Part shown: positions 1 through 10,454 of the stretch, piece by piece
Layout of the letters: every line of letters starts with the position of its first letter
How positions within the stretch are numbered: the first letter of the stretch is position 1
Source: Ideonella sp.
Lineage (GTDB): Bacteria > Pseudomonadota > Gammaproteobacteria > Burkholderiales > Burkholderiaceae_C
Direction: 5' to 3'
Length of the DNA stretch: 64,000 bases
Assembly (NCBI GenBank): GCA_015075165.1
Contig: JABTUY010000005.1
Coordinates: 124,001-188,000, forward strand
Notes under the pieces: model-generated
Databases searched by the model: none
What the model saw: only the letters and a program-made list of their open reading frames with translations
What the model was told of the DNA's origin: nothing
Made by a program: the position numbers and the translations under genes

Positions 1-1038
1 GGCTGTCGCGCGTTCCTGGCCTCGCACCCGCGTGCCGAGCTGCTGCTCGTCGGCACGGCCTCCGCACTCGCCGCAACGCATGGCTGGGAGCGCTGCAGGA
101 CCGTCGTCGCCACCGAGGTGGTGAGCATGGACGATCCGATCGAGGTGGCGATGCGCCGCAAGCGGGATTCGTCGCTGCGCGTCGCGATCCAGCAGGTCAA
201 GGCGGCCGACGGCGCCGAACCGGCCGCGCATGCCTGCGTGTCGGCCGGCAACACCGGTGCGCTGATGGCGCTCGCGCGCTACGTGCTCAAGACGGTCGAC
301 GGCATCGACCGTCCCGCGATCGCCGCGCTGCTGCCCAATGCGAAGGGGCGCTTCACCCAGGTGCTCGACCTCGGCGCCAACGTCGACTGCACGGCCGAGC
401 ACCTGCTGCAGTTCGCGGTCATGGGCAGCGCGCTCGCGTCGGCGATCAGCGGCAACGAGAACCCGAGCGTCGGCCTGCTCAACATCGGCGAGGAGGCGAT
501 CAAGGGCAGCGACACCATCAAGCGCGCCGCCGAGCTGCTGCGCGCCGCCGATGCCGACCGGCATCTGAACTTCCACGGTAACGTCGAGGGCAACGACATC
601 TTCAAGGGCACGACCGACATCGTGGTCTGCGACGGCTTCGTCGGCAACGTGATGCTCAAGACCTCGGAAGGCCTGGCGGCGATGCTCGGCGGCATGATCC
701 GCGAGGAGTTCGGCCGCAACTGGCTGACCAAGCTGGCCGCGCTGGCATCGTTGCCGGTGCTCAACCATTTCAAGGCCCGCGTCGACCCCCGGCGCTACAG
801 CGGCGGCGCGCTGCTCGGCCTGAGGGGCCTGGTGTTCAAGGCGCACGGGTCGTCCGATGCCTTCGCGATCGAACAAGCCCTGGCGCGCGCGTATGATGCG
901 GCGCGCAATCGGCTGCTCGACCGCGTGCACGATCGCATCGTCGAGACGCTGCAGGCGATGCCTGTCACGGCCGAGGAGCCGGCCGGTGCGCTTGCCGACC
1001 CGCCTGTCGTTCCGCCCGTCGCTTCACCCGCCGAATGA
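1..1038 (+). CDS. plsX: Phosphate acyltransferase PlsX (5' end cut by window edge)
   Basis: PlsX makes acyl-phosphate from acyl-ACP, the first committed step of the PlsX/PlsY route to phospholipid, at the inner face of the membrane. Frame 1 is open from base 1 and the first residues ([19 protein letters not shown]) are already PlsX-like, so only about the first 20 codons are missing; the GTG at 118 is internal. The NTG-type substrate motif ([12 protein letters not shown]) and the C-terminal [20 protein letters not shown] block are conserved. The stop overlaps the fabH start (ATGA at 1035-1038), which suggests translational coupling in the usual plsX-fabH-fabD-fabG-acpP-fabF cluster. Confidence 0.95.
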   Translation, partial: GCRAFLASHPRAELLLVGTASALAATHGWERCRTVVATEVVSMDDPIEVAMRRKRDSSLRVAIQQVKAADGAEPAAHACVSAGNTGALMALARYVLKTVDGIDRPAIAALLPNAKGRFTQVLDLGANVDCTAEHLLQFAVMGSALASAISGNENPSVGLLNIGEEAIKGSDTIKRAAELLRAADADRHLNFHGNVEGNDIFKGTTDIVVCDGFVGNVMLKTSEGLAAMLGGMIREEFGRNWLTKLAALASLPVLNHFKARVDPRRYSGGALLGLRGLVFKAHGSSDAFAIEQALARAYDAARNRLLDRVHDRIVETLQAMPVTAEEPAGALADPPVVPPVASPAE

Positions 1039-2021
1039 CCGCCCAGCCCCGCCACTCGCGCATCACCGGCACCGGCAGCTTCCTGCCGCCGCGCCGCGTG
1101 ACCAACGCCGAGCTCGCTGCCGAACTCGCGCAGCGGGGCATCGAAACCTCCGACGAATGGATCGTCGAGCGCACCGGCATCCGCGCGCGCCACTTCGCCG
1201 CCAGCGACGTGACCGCGAGCGACCTCGCCTTGGAGGCCTCGCGCCACGCGCTGGAGTCGGCCGGTCGCAAGGCCAGCGAGGTCGACCTGATCGTGCTCGC
1301 CACGTCGACGCCGGACATGGTGTTCCCGTCGACCGCGACGATCCTGCAGCACAAGCTCGGTATCGCCGGCTGCCCGGCGTTCGACCTGCAGGCGGTGTGC
1401 TCGGGCTTCATCTATGCCCTCGCGGTGGCCGACTCGATGATCCGCACTGGGTCGGCGCGCTGCGCGCTGGTGGTGGGCAGCGAGCTGTTCTCGCGCATCC
1501 TCGATTTCGACGACCGCACCACCTGCGTGCTGTTCGGCGACGGCGCCGGCGCCGTGGTGCTCGAGGGCAGCGACACGCCGGGCATCCTGGCGACCGACCT
1601 GCACGCCGATGGTGCGCATCGCGACATCCTGTGCACGCCAGGCACCGTGGCCGGCGGCAAGGTGCTGGGCGATCCGCTGCTGAAGATGGACGGCCCGGCG
1701 GTGTTCAAGCTCGCGGTCCACGTGCTCGAAGCGTCGGCGCGCAAGGTGCTGGCGCAGGCCGGCCGCAGCGAGGCCGATGTCGACTGGCTGGTGCCGCACC
1801 AGGCCAACATCCGCATCATGCAGGGCACCGCGCGCCGGCTGAAGCTGGCGCCGCAGAAGCTGGTGGCCACCGTGGACCAGCACGGCAACACCTCGGCGGC
1901 GTCGATTCCGCTGGCGCTCGATGTGGCCTGCAAGGACGGCCGCGTACAGCGCGGCGACACCGTGCTGCTCGAAGGCGTCGGCGGCGGCTTCACCTGGGGC
2001 GCCGTGCTGCTCGACTTCTGA
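1035..2021 (+). CDS. fabH: Beta-ketoacyl-ACP synthase III (FabH)
   Basis: FabH starts type II fatty-acid synthesis by condensing acetyl-CoA with malonyl-ACP. The 328-residue protein has the thiolase fold. The catalytic triad is visible: Cys at about 122 ([11 protein letters not shown]), His in [10 protein letters not shown] at about 256, and Asn in [13 protein letters not shown] at about 286. The C-terminal [13 protein letters not shown] loop is typical. Length is normal for the family. The start overlaps the plsX stop by four bases, and no other start gives the conserved N-terminal ITGTGSFLP strand. Confidence 0.97.
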   Translation: MTAQPRHSRITGTGSFLPPRRVTNAELAAELAQRGIETSDEWIVERTGIRARHFAASDVTASDLALEASRHALESAGRKASEVDLIVLATSTPDMVFPSTATILQHKLGIAGCPAFDLQAVCSGFIYALAVADSMIRTGSARCALVVGSELFSRILDFDDRTTCVLFGDGAGAVVLEGSDTPGILATDLHADGAHRDILCTPGTVAGGKVLGDPLLKMDGPAVFKLAVHVLEASARKVLAQAGRSEADVDWLVPHQANIRIMQGTARRLKLAPQKLVATVDQHGNTSAASIPLALDVACKDGRVQRGDTVLLEGVGGGFTWGAVLLDF

Positions 2022-2068
2022 CCACCGGTCTTCCGACAACCGTATCCAAACGCCGAGAGTCTGCCGCG

Positions 2069-3007
2069 ATGAAGCCGTTCGCGTTCGTGTTTCCGGGCCA
2101 GGGCGCGCAAAGCGTGGGCATGCTCGACGCGTGGGCCGATCACGCCGCCGTGCGCGAGGTGCTGGCCGAGGCCTCGCAGGCGCTCGGCGAAGATGTGGCC
2201 AAGCTGATCCGCGAGGGGCCGGCGCAGGCACTCGAACTGACCACCAACACGCAGCCGGTGATGCTGGCTGCCGGCATTGCCTGCTACCGCGCCTGGCGCG
2301 CCGAAGGCGGGCCCGAGCCGGCCGCCGTGGCGGGGCATTCGCTCGGCGAGTACAGCGCACTGGTCGCTGCCGGTGCCCTGACGCTGGCCGATGCGCTGCC
2401 GCTGGTTCGCCTGCGCGCGCAGGCGATGCAGCAGGCCGTGCCGGTGGGCGCCGGCGCGATGGCGGCGATCCTCGGGTTGGATGCGGTGGCGGTGGTCGAG
2501 GGCTGTGCACGCGCAGCGGCCGAATCGGGCGCCGTGGTGTCGGCGGCCAACTTCAACGACCCGAAGCAGACGGTGATCTCGGGCGCCAAGGCCGGCGTCG
2601 ACAAGGCCTGCGAGCTGCTGAAGGCAATGGGGGCCAAGCGCGCGCTGCCACTGGCAGTGTCGGCGCCATTCCACTGCGTGCTGATGCGTCCGGCCGCCGA
2701 CGCGCTGCGCGAGCGGCTGGCGCAGGTGCCCGTCGCCGCGCCGCGCATCCCCGTGGTCAACAACGTCGACGTCGCCGCGGCGAGCGAGCCGCTCGCGATC
2801 CGCGACGCCTTGGTGCGCCAGGCCTACGGGCCGGTGCGCTGGGTCGAGGTGGTGCAGGCGCTGCGCGTCCGTGGCCTGACACATTTGTTCGAGTGCGGGC
2901 CGGGCAAGGTGCTGGCCGGCATGGTCAAGCGCATCGACGGCGACGCGGTGACCGCCACCGTGCTCGACCCGGCATCGTTGCGCGATGCGATGGGGTTGCT
3001 GAAGTGA
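2069..3007 (+). CDS. fabD: Malonyl-CoA:ACP transacylase (FabD)
   Basis: FabD transfers the malonyl group from CoA to acyl carrier protein, supplying the extender unit. The ATG at 2069 gives 312 residues starting KPFAFVFPGQGAQ, the canonical N-terminus; the open frame extends upstream only as a shadow through fabH. The nucleophile elbow GHSLGEYSALVAAGAL (Ser at about 92) and the later His in SAPFHCVLM are present. It is followed by a 138-base spacer that is itself an open mini-ORF leading to fabG. Confidence 0.97.
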   Translation: MKPFAFVFPGQGAQSVGMLDAWADHAAVREVLAEASQALGEDVAKLIREGPAQALELTTNTQPVMLAAGIACYRAWRAEGGPEPAAVAGHSLGEYSALVAAGALTLADALPLVRLRAQAMQQAVPVGAGAMAAILGLDAVAVVEGCARAAAESGAVVSAANFNDPKQTVISGAKAGVDKACELLKAMGAKRALPLAVSAPFHCVLMRPAADALRERLAQVPVAAPRIPVVNNVDVAAASEPLAIRDALVRQAYGPVRWVEVVQALRVRGLTHLFECGPGKVLAGMVKRIDGDAVTATVLDPASLRDAMGLLK

Positions 3008-3144
3008 ACCACCCCCGAAGCGCCTGCGGCGCCTCCCCCTGCAAGGGGGCGCGGCCAGCGGACCGGCGAAGCCGGATCCGCGGCCGCTCGCGGCGAGGTC
3101 GGTTCATGCGTCACGGGTGCCGCTTCAGCGGCATGGGGTACTGA
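3004..3144 (+). other. REP-like spacer forming a possible relay mini-ORF between fabD and fabG
   Basis: The fabD-fabG gap is a palindrome-rich, REP-like sequence (CCCCCTGCAAGGGGG is one hairpin, then GCGGCCGCTCGC). A GTG at 3004 overlaps the fabD stop (GTGA), and the resulting 46-codon Arg-rich frame runs without a stop to TGA at 3142-3144, one base before the fabG ATG. The peptide resembles no protein family I know. What is seen is the frame and the junction spacing; that ribosomes use it to reach fabG is inference. Confidence 0.5.
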
Positions 3145-3145
3145 C

Positions 3146-3904
3146 ATGGGTGCAGAAGCTTCTGCAGCGCAATTCGCGCTCGTCACCGGCGCGTCGCGGG
3201 GCATCGGGCGCGGCATTGCGCTGGCGCTGGCCGCGCAGGGGTTGCGCGTCGTTGGCACCGGCACCACCGAGGCCGGTGCGCAAGCGCTCGACGAGGCGCT
3301 GCGGGCGCTGCCGGCGCCAGCCGGCAGCCGCGGCGTGGTGCTCGACGTCAACGACGCTGCTGCCGGTGATGCGCTGGTCGAGTCGATCGTCAAGCACGAC
3401 GGCGGGCTGCATGTGCTGGTCAACAACGCCGGCATCACCCGCGACGGCCTGGCGATGCGCATGAAGGACGACGACTGGTCCTCCGTGCTCGACACCAACC
3501 TCAGCGCCGTGTTCCGCCTCTGCCGCGCGGCGATGCGCCCGATGATGAAGCAGCGCTTCGGACGCATCATCAACATCACCTCGGTGGTCGGTGCCGCCGG
3601 CAACCCCGGGCAGGCGAACTACGCGGCCGCCAAGGCCGGCGTCGCGGGCCTGACGCGCGCGCTGGCGCGCGAGCTGGGCAGCCGCAACATCACGGTGAAC
3701 TGCGTGGCCCCGGGCTTCATCGCCACCGACATGACCGACGCGCTCACCGATGCGCAGCGCCAGGCGCTGCTGGCGCAGGTGCCGCTCGGGCGGCTGGGCA
3801 CGGTGGGCGACGTGGCGGCCGCGGTGGCCTTCCTGGCGTCGCCGGCGGCGGGCTACATCACCGGCACGCAACTGCACGTCAACGGCGGCATGTTCATGGC
3901 ATGA
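3146..3904 (+). CDS. fabG: 3-oxoacyl-ACP reductase (FabG)
   Basis: FabG is an NADPH-dependent short-chain dehydrogenase that performs the first reduction of each elongation cycle. The 252-residue protein has the Rossmann motif TGASRGIGRGIALALA near the N-terminus, NNAGITRDGLAMRMKDDDW, and the catalytic Ser/Tyr/Lys (ITSVVG and YAAAKAGVAG). The C-terminus HVNGGMFMA is typical of FabG. The ATG at 3146 has no strong Shine-Dalgarno, which makes delivery of ribosomes from the preceding mini-ORF plausible. Confidence 0.97.
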   Translation: MGAEASAAQFALVTGASRGIGRGIALALAAQGLRVVGTGTTEAGAQALDEALRALPAPAGSRGVVLDVNDAAAGDALVESIVKHDGGLHVLVNNAGITRDGLAMRMKDDDWSSVLDTNLSAVFRLCRAAMRPMMKQRFGRIINITSVVGAAGNPGQANYAAAKAGVAGLTRALARELGSRNITVNCVAPGFIATDMTDALTDAQRQALLAQVPLGRLGTVGDVAAAVAFLASPAAGYITGTQLHVNGGMFMA

Positions 3905-4005
3905 CGCCGGGCGTCCGGCGCCCCGGAAATGCCCTGTGCCCCTCGCGCCGGGTCGGTCCGGGCGACAGGGGATCGAGGCCGTAGAATCGGCCGCTGTTTC
4001 TGTAG

Positions 4006-4263
<258 letters not shown>

Positions 4264-4351
4264 GCGCCACCATGACCTGCACGCTTGCGGCGTTCGCTGC
4301 CGTCCGCAGGAGCGCCGCGCCGGCCACGGCGCCGCGGCGCCCGGGCTGAGC

Positions 4352-5596
<1,245 letters not shown>

Positions 5597-5618
5597 GCTG
5601 CCGGCGGCGTCGCAGCCG

Positions 5619-6113
5619 ATGCGCGCGGCACCTTCCTTCTCGCTGCCAACCGCATGCGGGCGCGCCGAGCGCGTGGCGATCGCGCTGCTGGGCGCTGCGG
5701 CCGCCGCGGCGCTGGCGGCCGCGGTGTGGGCGCATGTCGACGCCGCCGCGGGCCTCAGGGGGCTCGGTGCTGGCCGCTGGATCGCCGTCGTGCTCGGCGC
5801 GGCCGTGGCCGGCATGGCTCTCGGTTGGTGGAGCGCGCCCCGCGCGGCCGGCACGCTGCAATGGCAACAAGGGCAGTGGACGCTGGTGCCATGCAGCGCA
5901 TCCGGTTCGGCGGCAGCGTCGCGTGTCGGATCGCTACGGCCCGTGTTCGACCTCGGGGGTTGGATGCTGCTGCGCTTCGTGGCCGAGGATGGGCGCCACG
6001 CGCGCTGGCTGCCGGTGAGCCGGGTTTCGGCCGGTGCGGCCTGGCACCCGTTGCGCGCAACGCTGTTCGCGCCCGGCGCGAGTGGGCCCGCGGCGGCGGC
6101 GGATGCGCCGTGA
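5619..6113 (+). CDS. Small membrane protein of unknown function preceding rpoE
   Basis: This 164-residue protein has two predicted transmembrane segments near the N-terminus (about 20-40 and 52-70), then a soluble tail with tryptophans and an LLRFVAEDGRHARWLPVSR stretch. That layout resembles the YgfX/CptA-like small membrane proteins, but this is a resemblance of architecture only. Its stop overlaps the GTG start of rpoE (GTGA at 6110-6113), so it is probably co-translated with the sigma factor. I do not assign a function. Confidence 0.75.
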   Translation: MRAAPSFSLPTACGRAERVAIALLGAAAAAALAAAVWAHVDAAAGLRGLGAGRWIAVVLGAAVAGMALGWWSAPRAAGTLQWQQGQWTLVPCSASGSAAASRVGSLRPVFDLGGWMLLRFVAEDGRHARWLPVSRVSAGAAWHPLRATLFAPGASGPAAAADAP

Positions 6114-6718
6114 ACCTGCACGATACGGATCACGCGCTGGTCGAACGGGCGCAAGCCGGCGATGCCAGGGCGTTCGAGATGCTGGTGGTCAAGTACCAGC
6201 GCCGCATCGAGCGGCTGATCGCCCGCATGGTGCGCGATGCCGACCTGGTACACGATGTCGCGCAGGAGACGTTCATCCGCGCCTACCGGGCGCTGCCCCA
6301 GTTCCGTGGCGAGAGCGCTTTCTACACCTGGCTGTACCGCATTGCCGTCAACACCGCCAAGAAGGTGCTGGTCGAGCTCAAGCGCGATCCGGTGGTTACC
6401 GATTCGGCCCGCCAGCGTGCCGGCGAGGACGAGGAAACTTACCGGGTCGACAACGAACTAAGCGACGGCGAAACCCCCGAGGCGCTGCTGGCGAGCAAGG
6501 AGATCGCGGCCACGGTCAACGCCGCGATCGACGCGCTGTCCGAGGAACTGCGGCAGGCGATCACGCTGCGGGAGATCGAGGGTTTGAGCTACGAAGAGAT
6601 CGCGGACGTGATGAATTGTCCGATTGGCACCGTGCGGTCGCGGATCTTTCGCGCCCGCGAAGCGATCGCATCGCGGTTGCGGCCGCTGTTGGGTACGCGC
6701 GAAGGGGAACGTTGGTGA
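6110..6718 (+). CDS. rpoE: ECF sigma factor RpoE (AlgU-like)
   Basis: This extracytoplasmic-function sigma factor directs transcription of envelope-stress genes. From the GTG at 6110 it is 202 residues. Region 2 is seen in VHDVAQETFIRAYRALPQFR and FYTWLYRIAVNTAKK (about 42-85), and region 4 in EIEGLSYEEIADVMNCPIGT followed by VRSRIFRAREAI (about 157-188). The longer open frame upstream is a shadow through the preceding gene. The order rpoE-anti-sigma-rseB-mucD shows that its regulators and a target protease are encoded directly downstream. Confidence 0.95.
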   Translation: MNLHDTDHALVERAQAGDARAFEMLVVKYQRRIERLIARMVRDADLVHDVAQETFIRAYRALPQFRGESAFYTWLYRIAVNTAKKVLVELKRDPVVTDSARQRAGEDEETYRVDNELSDGETPEALLASKEIAATVNAAIDALSEELRQAITLREIEGLSYEEIADVMNCPIGTVRSRIFRAREAIASRLRPLLGTREGERW

Positions 6719-6765
6719 ACGGCTCGGCTGGAATGGAGGGCCGCGGTCCGGGCCAGGAGCGAAAC

Positions 6766-7497
6766 ATGACTTCGGATGCAGGTTCGAGCGAGACGCGTGG
6801 TGGCGGGCGCGCAGCGGCCGGCGGAGCCGCCGGGGCCGGGCGGGCCGATGAGGCCGATACCGGTTCCGGCAGTGAACCGGGTCACGACGCTGAAGGTGCA
6901 TGGGCGTTCGCGCTGTCGGCGATGGCCGATGGCGAGGCCACCGGCGATGCGCAGCAGCGCTGCCTGGCGTTGTGGGCACAGCGTGCCGACGCAAGAGAAC
7001 GCTGGCGCGACTACCAACTGATCGGCGATGTGTTGCGCTCCAGCGAGCTGGCGCGCGGCGGATCACACGATGCGGCGTTCCTCGCTGCCCTGCGCGACCG
7101 CCTCGCGCGTGAGCCCGTGGTGCTGCGTCCCGTCGCGCCGGCGCTGCGACGCTCGCGCCCATGGGCAGTGCCGATGGCTGCGGTGGCCGGCGTGGCGGCC
7201 GTGGCCGGGGTGACCCTGGTGTTGCGCACGTCGGCGCCGCTGGACGCTCAGGAGCAAGCGCTGGCCGCGCGTGCCGCGGGACAGCCCGTGCTGGCATCGG
7301 CGTCAGCGCCGATCCCGGTCCTCGTGGCCAACCGCGCCACGCAGGCCGCCGCGCAGACGATGAACGGCCGGCTCGTCCGCGACGCGCGGCTCGACCGCTA
7401 CCTTGCCGCGCATCGCCAGAGCGCGATCGGCGCGGCGCTGCAGGTGCCCGGCGCCGGGCTGCGCAACGTCGACACCATCGTGCTGGAGGATCGGTGA
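6766..7497 (+). CDS. rseA: Anti-sigma factor RseA (MucA-like)
   Basis: RseA is a single-pass inner-membrane protein that holds RpoE inactive through its cytoplasmic N-domain. The N-domain (AFALSAMADGEATGDAQ ... WRDYQLIGDVLR, about residues 45-95) matches the RseA_N pattern, and one transmembrane helix follows (PMAAVAGVAAVAGVTLVL, about 133-151). The ATG at 6766 is preferred because AGGAG lies 7 bases upstream; a GTG at 6715 overlapping the rpoE stop would add 17 residues. The Gly/Ala-rich N-terminal tail before the domain is longer than in E. coli RseA. Confidence 0.85.
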   Translation: MTSDAGSSETRGGGRAAAGGAAGAGRADEADTGSGSEPGHDAEGAWAFALSAMADGEATGDAQQRCLALWAQRADARERWRDYQLIGDVLRSSELARGGSHDAAFLAALRDRLAREPVVLRPVAPALRRSRPWAVPMAAVAGVAAVAGVTLVLRTSAPLDAQEQALAARAAGQPVLASASAPIPVLVANRATQAAAQTMNGRLVRDARLDRYLAAHRQSAIGAALQVPGAGLRNVDTIVLEDR

Positions 7498-8510
7498 TCG
7501 CGCTCGGGCGGTTCGCACGCGTTCGCTTCTGGGCCGGCCTGGCCATGATGGCCGGCCTGCAGGCGCCGGCGTTGGCCGGCCCGGCTGTCGCGGCCCCGGT
7601 TCCGACCGATCTGCGCGGCTGGATGCAGCGTTTGCAGCAGGCCGGGGCGACGCTGAACTACCAGGGCACGCTGGTCAGCACTGCCGGCGGCGTCGTGTCG
7701 AGTTCGCGTGTCGTCCACTACTGCGAGGGCAAGCAGAGCTACGAGCGCATCGATGCGCTCGACGGCGAGGCGCGGCAGGTGCTGCGCCACAACGAACTGA
7801 CGCAGACGATGTGGCCGCGCTCGCGCGTGGCGGTGGTCGAGCGCTGGCTGGCCATGCCCGATTTCCCGAACCTGCCGCCCGCTTCCGGCGTGCGCGCACA
7901 GGAGTCCTATGACCTGCAGGTGCTCGGCAGCGAGCGCGTGGCCGGCCATGCGGCGCAGGTGCTGATGCTGAAGCCGCGCGACGCGCACCGCTTCGCGCAG
8001 CGGTTGTGGGCCGATCGGCGCAGCGGTTTGCTGCTGCGCGCCGACATGCTCGGGCCGGGTGGCGAGCCGCTCGAATCGGCCACGTTCTCCGATGTGACGA
8101 TCGGCGGCAGGGCCAACCCCGAGGCGGTGTTGCACGCGATGCGGCGTCTCGAGGGCTACCGCGTGGTCAAGCCGCAGGTGGTGCGCACGCAGCTCGATGC
8201 CGAAGGCTGGAGCCTCGCGCGGCCGGTGCCAGGCTTCCAGCTGGTGGGCTGCATGCGCAAGGAGCTGAGCCCGTTGACCGAACCCCTGGGCAACGGCAGT
8301 GCGCTGATGGCGGTTTTCTCCGACGGCCTGACGCATGTGTCGGTGTTCGTCGAGCCGTACGACGCGCAGCGCCACAAGCCGCTGGCCACCGGCCTGGGTG
8401 CCACGCATACGGTGATGGCGCGGTCCGGCGAGTGGTGGATCACGGCGATCGGCGATGTGCCGATGGCCACCGTGCAGCTGTTCGCGATGGCGCTCGAGCG
8501 CCGCCGTTGA
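7494..8510 (+). CDS. rseB: Periplasmic regulator RseB (MucB)
   Basis: RseB binds the periplasmic part of RseA and protects it from proteolysis until envelope stress. The protein is 338 residues from the GTG at 7494, which overlaps the rseA stop (GTGA) and has GGAGG about 4 bases upstream. A signal peptide ends near the PALAGPAVAAP region. The start of the mature protein (WMQRLQQAGATLNYQGTLV) is the typical MucB/RseB N-terminus, followed by the lipoprotein-like half-barrel and the C-terminal MucB/RseB domain. Confidence 0.93.
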   Translation: MIALGRFARVRFWAGLAMMAGLQAPALAGPAVAAPVPTDLRGWMQRLQQAGATLNYQGTLVSTAGGVVSSSRVVHYCEGKQSYERIDALDGEARQVLRHNELTQTMWPRSRVAVVERWLAMPDFPNLPPASGVRAQESYDLQVLGSERVAGHAAQVLMLKPRDAHRFAQRLWADRRSGLLLRADMLGPGGEPLESATFSDVTIGGRANPEAVLHAMRRLEGYRVVKPQVVRTQLDAEGWSLARPVPGFQLVGCMRKELSPLTEPLGNGSALMAVFSDGLTHVSVFVEPYDAQRHKPLATGLGATHTVMARSGEWWITAIGDVPMATVQLFAMALERRR

Positions 8511-8587
8511 CGCGGCGTCGCGCCGCGCCTCGCATCCCAGTTAAGCTCGGCCTCGTGGGCTGAATACGGCCTGTCGCAAGGAGTCGC

Positions 8588-10039
8588 ATGCGTTCGATCC
8601 CTGGAGTCTGCGCCCTGCCGTCGCGCCGCCGGGCCGGCGTCGCGTTGGCGTTCGGGTTGGCGCTCGTTACCGTCGTGGAGGTGGCACGCGCGCAGGCGCT
8701 GCCCGACTTCACCGAGCTGGCCGAGAAGTGGAGCCCCTCGGTGGTCAACATCCGCACGCTCGAGCGCAGCCGGCCGGCATCGGGCAGCGAACTCGACCCG
8801 AACATCGAAGAGTTCTTCCGCCGCTTCGGCATCCCGATGCCCGGGCGCCCCGACCGTCCCGACCGCGGCGGGCCACGTGGCGACGACGAGCCGCAGCAGC
8901 GCGGCGTCGGCTCGGGCTTCATCCTCAGTGCCGACGGCTACGTGATGACCAATGCCCATGTGGTCGACGGTGCCGACGACGTGATGGTTACGCTCACCGA
9001 CAAGCGCGAGTTCAAGGCACGCATCGTCGGCTTCGACAAGCGCACCGATGTGGCGGTGGTCAAGATCGAAGCGGGCGGCTTGCCAGCGGTCAAGATCGGC
9101 GACGTCAACAAGCTCAAGGTGGGCGAGTGGGTGATGGCGATCGGCTCGCCGTTCGGCCTGGAGAACACCGTCACCGCCGGCATCGTCAGCGCCAAGCAGC
9201 GCGACACCGGCGACTACCTGCCGTTCATCCAGACCGACGTGGCGATCAACCCGGGCAACTCCGGCGGGCCGCTGCTGAACATGCGCGGCGAGGTGGTGGG
9301 CATCAACTCGCAGATCTACAGCCGCTCCGGCGGCTTCATGGGCATCTCGTTCTCGATTCCCATCGACGAAGCCATGCAGGTGAGCGATCAGCTCCGTGCG
9401 ACCGGCCGTGTGACGCGCGGACGCATTGGGGTGCAGATTGGGCAGGTCACGCGGGATGTGGCTGAATCCATCGGCCTGGGCAAGCAACAGGGTGCGCTGG
9501 TCACGGGCGTGGAAAGTGGATCGCCCGCAGACAAGGCGGGCATCGAGGCCGGAGACATCATCATCCGTTTCGATGGCAAGTCAATTGACAAGCTGGCGGA
9601 CCTGCCGCGCATGGTGGGCAACACCAAGCCGGGTACCAAGAGCACGGTCACCGTGTTCCGCAGAGGGCAGTCCAAGGATTTGTCCATCGTGATTGCCGAG
9701 GTGGAGCCCGACAAGACGGCGGTGAAAACTTCCGACCGAGAACCCCGTTCCAAGTCGTCGGCTGCGGCGCAGCAACTGGGGCTCACGATCTCTGATCTGA
9801 GCGAAGCGCAGAAGAAGGAGCTCAAGTTGCGTGGGGGCGTGCGGGTCGATGCTGCGTCCGATGCCGCCGCCCGTGCAGGCTTGCGCGAAGGGGATGTGAT
9901 CCTGGCCATTGCCAACGCTGAGGTGGCAAATGTGAAAGACTTTGAAGCCGCCGTTGCACGCGCCGACAAGGGTAAGCCGGTCAATGTGCTCTTCCGCCGG
10001 GGCGAATGGGCGCAGTACGCGCTGTCAGCTATCTGGTGA
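8588..10039 (+). CDS. mucD: DegP/MucD-family periplasmic serine protease
   Basis: This is a periplasmic quality-control protease/chaperone and the usual last gene of the rpoE operon. A signal peptide ends at about residue 35 (VARA/QALPD). The triad is His124 (TNAHVV), Asp154 (RTDVAVV) and Ser225 (NPGNSGGPLL), with two PDZ domains at about 275-365 and 385-480. Codon use changes sharply at about base 9400: the protease domain is high-GC like its neighbours, while the PDZ half uses many more A/T-ending codons (att, gaa, aaa, ttg). The reading frame and domain order are intact, so this may be a recombination mosaic. Confidence 0.95.
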   Translation: MRSIPGVCALPSRRRAGVALAFGLALVTVVEVARAQALPDFTELAEKWSPSVVNIRTLERSRPASGSELDPNIEEFFRRFGIPMPGRPDRPDRGGPRGDDEPQQRGVGSGFILSADGYVMTNAHVVDGADDVMVTLTDKREFKARIVGFDKRTDVAVVKIEAGGLPAVKIGDVNKLKVGEWVMAIGSPFGLENTVTAGIVSAKQRDTGDYLPFIQTDVAINPGNSGGPLLNMRGEVVGINSQIYSRSGGFMGISFSIPIDEAMQVSDQLRATGRVTRGRIGVQIGQVTRDVAESIGLGKQQGALVTGVESGSPADKAGIEAGDIIIRFDGKSIDKLADLPRMVGNTKPGTKSTVTVFRRGQSKDLSIVIAEVEPDKTAVKTSDREPRSKSSAAAQQLGLTISDLSEAQKKELKLRGGVRVDAASDAAARAGLREGDVILAIANAEVANVKDFEAAVARADKGKPVNVLFRRGEWAQYALSAIW

Positions 10040-10283
10040 TCCGCCCGGCCCGATAGCCGAGTGGATTGGTCGGGAGTCGGGTGTCCGGTCTTGCCGCATG
10101 GTGGGAAACAGAACCAGCCTCGTGCTTGCCGGTCGACCGCGACGGGCGTCCGTTAGTGAGTTCTAGCTTTTCGGCCCGGCGCTCGATTCGGTCGACGCGA
10201 GGCTAGAATCCAGTCGGTCCGACCAAGCTTTAGCGGCCGCGCGAGAACGCATTCAAGGGCGGTCGAACGGCTCCGGAACAACT

Positions 10284-10292
10284 TGTGGATAA
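10284..10292 (-). promoter_or_regulatory. Isolated DnaA-box consensus
   Basis: TGTGGATAA here is the exact reverse complement of the DnaA-box consensus TTATCCACA. Only one box is visible, without the AT-rich unwinding region or the repeated boxes of an origin, so it is not called an origin. It could be a DnaA-titrating or regulatory site, or chance. Confidence 0.4.
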
Positions 10293-10387
10293 GATGTTGA
10301 TGGTTTCCACCTGTTGGCACCCTGCAACGAGCGGAAATCAAGCATTGGCGCGGCTTTCCGGCGGGTGCTTTTGGCTACAATGAAGGC

Positions 10388-10451
10388 CCAACAAGCAGTT
10401 GCCATACGTTTTGTTGGAAGGCGCGTCATCTCTTCGACGTGCCTTTTTTTT
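10388..10451 (+). ncRNA. Candidate small RNA with its own promoter and terminator
   Basis: A TACAAT hexamer (10376-10381) would start a transcript near 10388. The next 64 bases hold a 7-bp perfect stem (CCAACAA at 10388-10394 with TTGTTGG at 10411-10417) and then a Rho-independent terminator. This is the layout of a small RNA or a terminated leader of lepA. The -35 region is weak (TTTCCG about 15 bases upstream of the -10). No family is recognised; the structure is seen, expression is inferred. Confidence 0.45.
10420..10451 (+). terminator. Rho-independent terminator
   Basis: GGCGCGTC (10420-10427) pairs with GACGTGCC (10436-10443) over 8 bp with one G-T pair and an 8-base loop, followed by eight T residues (10444-10451). 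It is the clearest intrinsic terminator found in the window and points in the plus direction. Confidence 0.85.
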
Positions 10452-10454
10452 AGC

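Noticed and set aside
795-2884. Long Arg/Ala-rich minus-strand open frames opposite plsX, fabH and fabD
   Set aside because: They mirror high-GC coding sequence, have no family motifs or ribosome-binding sites, and conflict with well-supported genes.
7161-7493. Extension of the rseB frame upstream into rseA
   Set aside because: The GTG at 7494 has a good ribosome-binding site and opens on a signal peptide; the upstream part is a shadow of rseA.
10284-10292. Replication origin at the DnaA box
   Set aside because: Only one box is present, without an AT-rich unwinding element or dnaA/dnaN neighbours.
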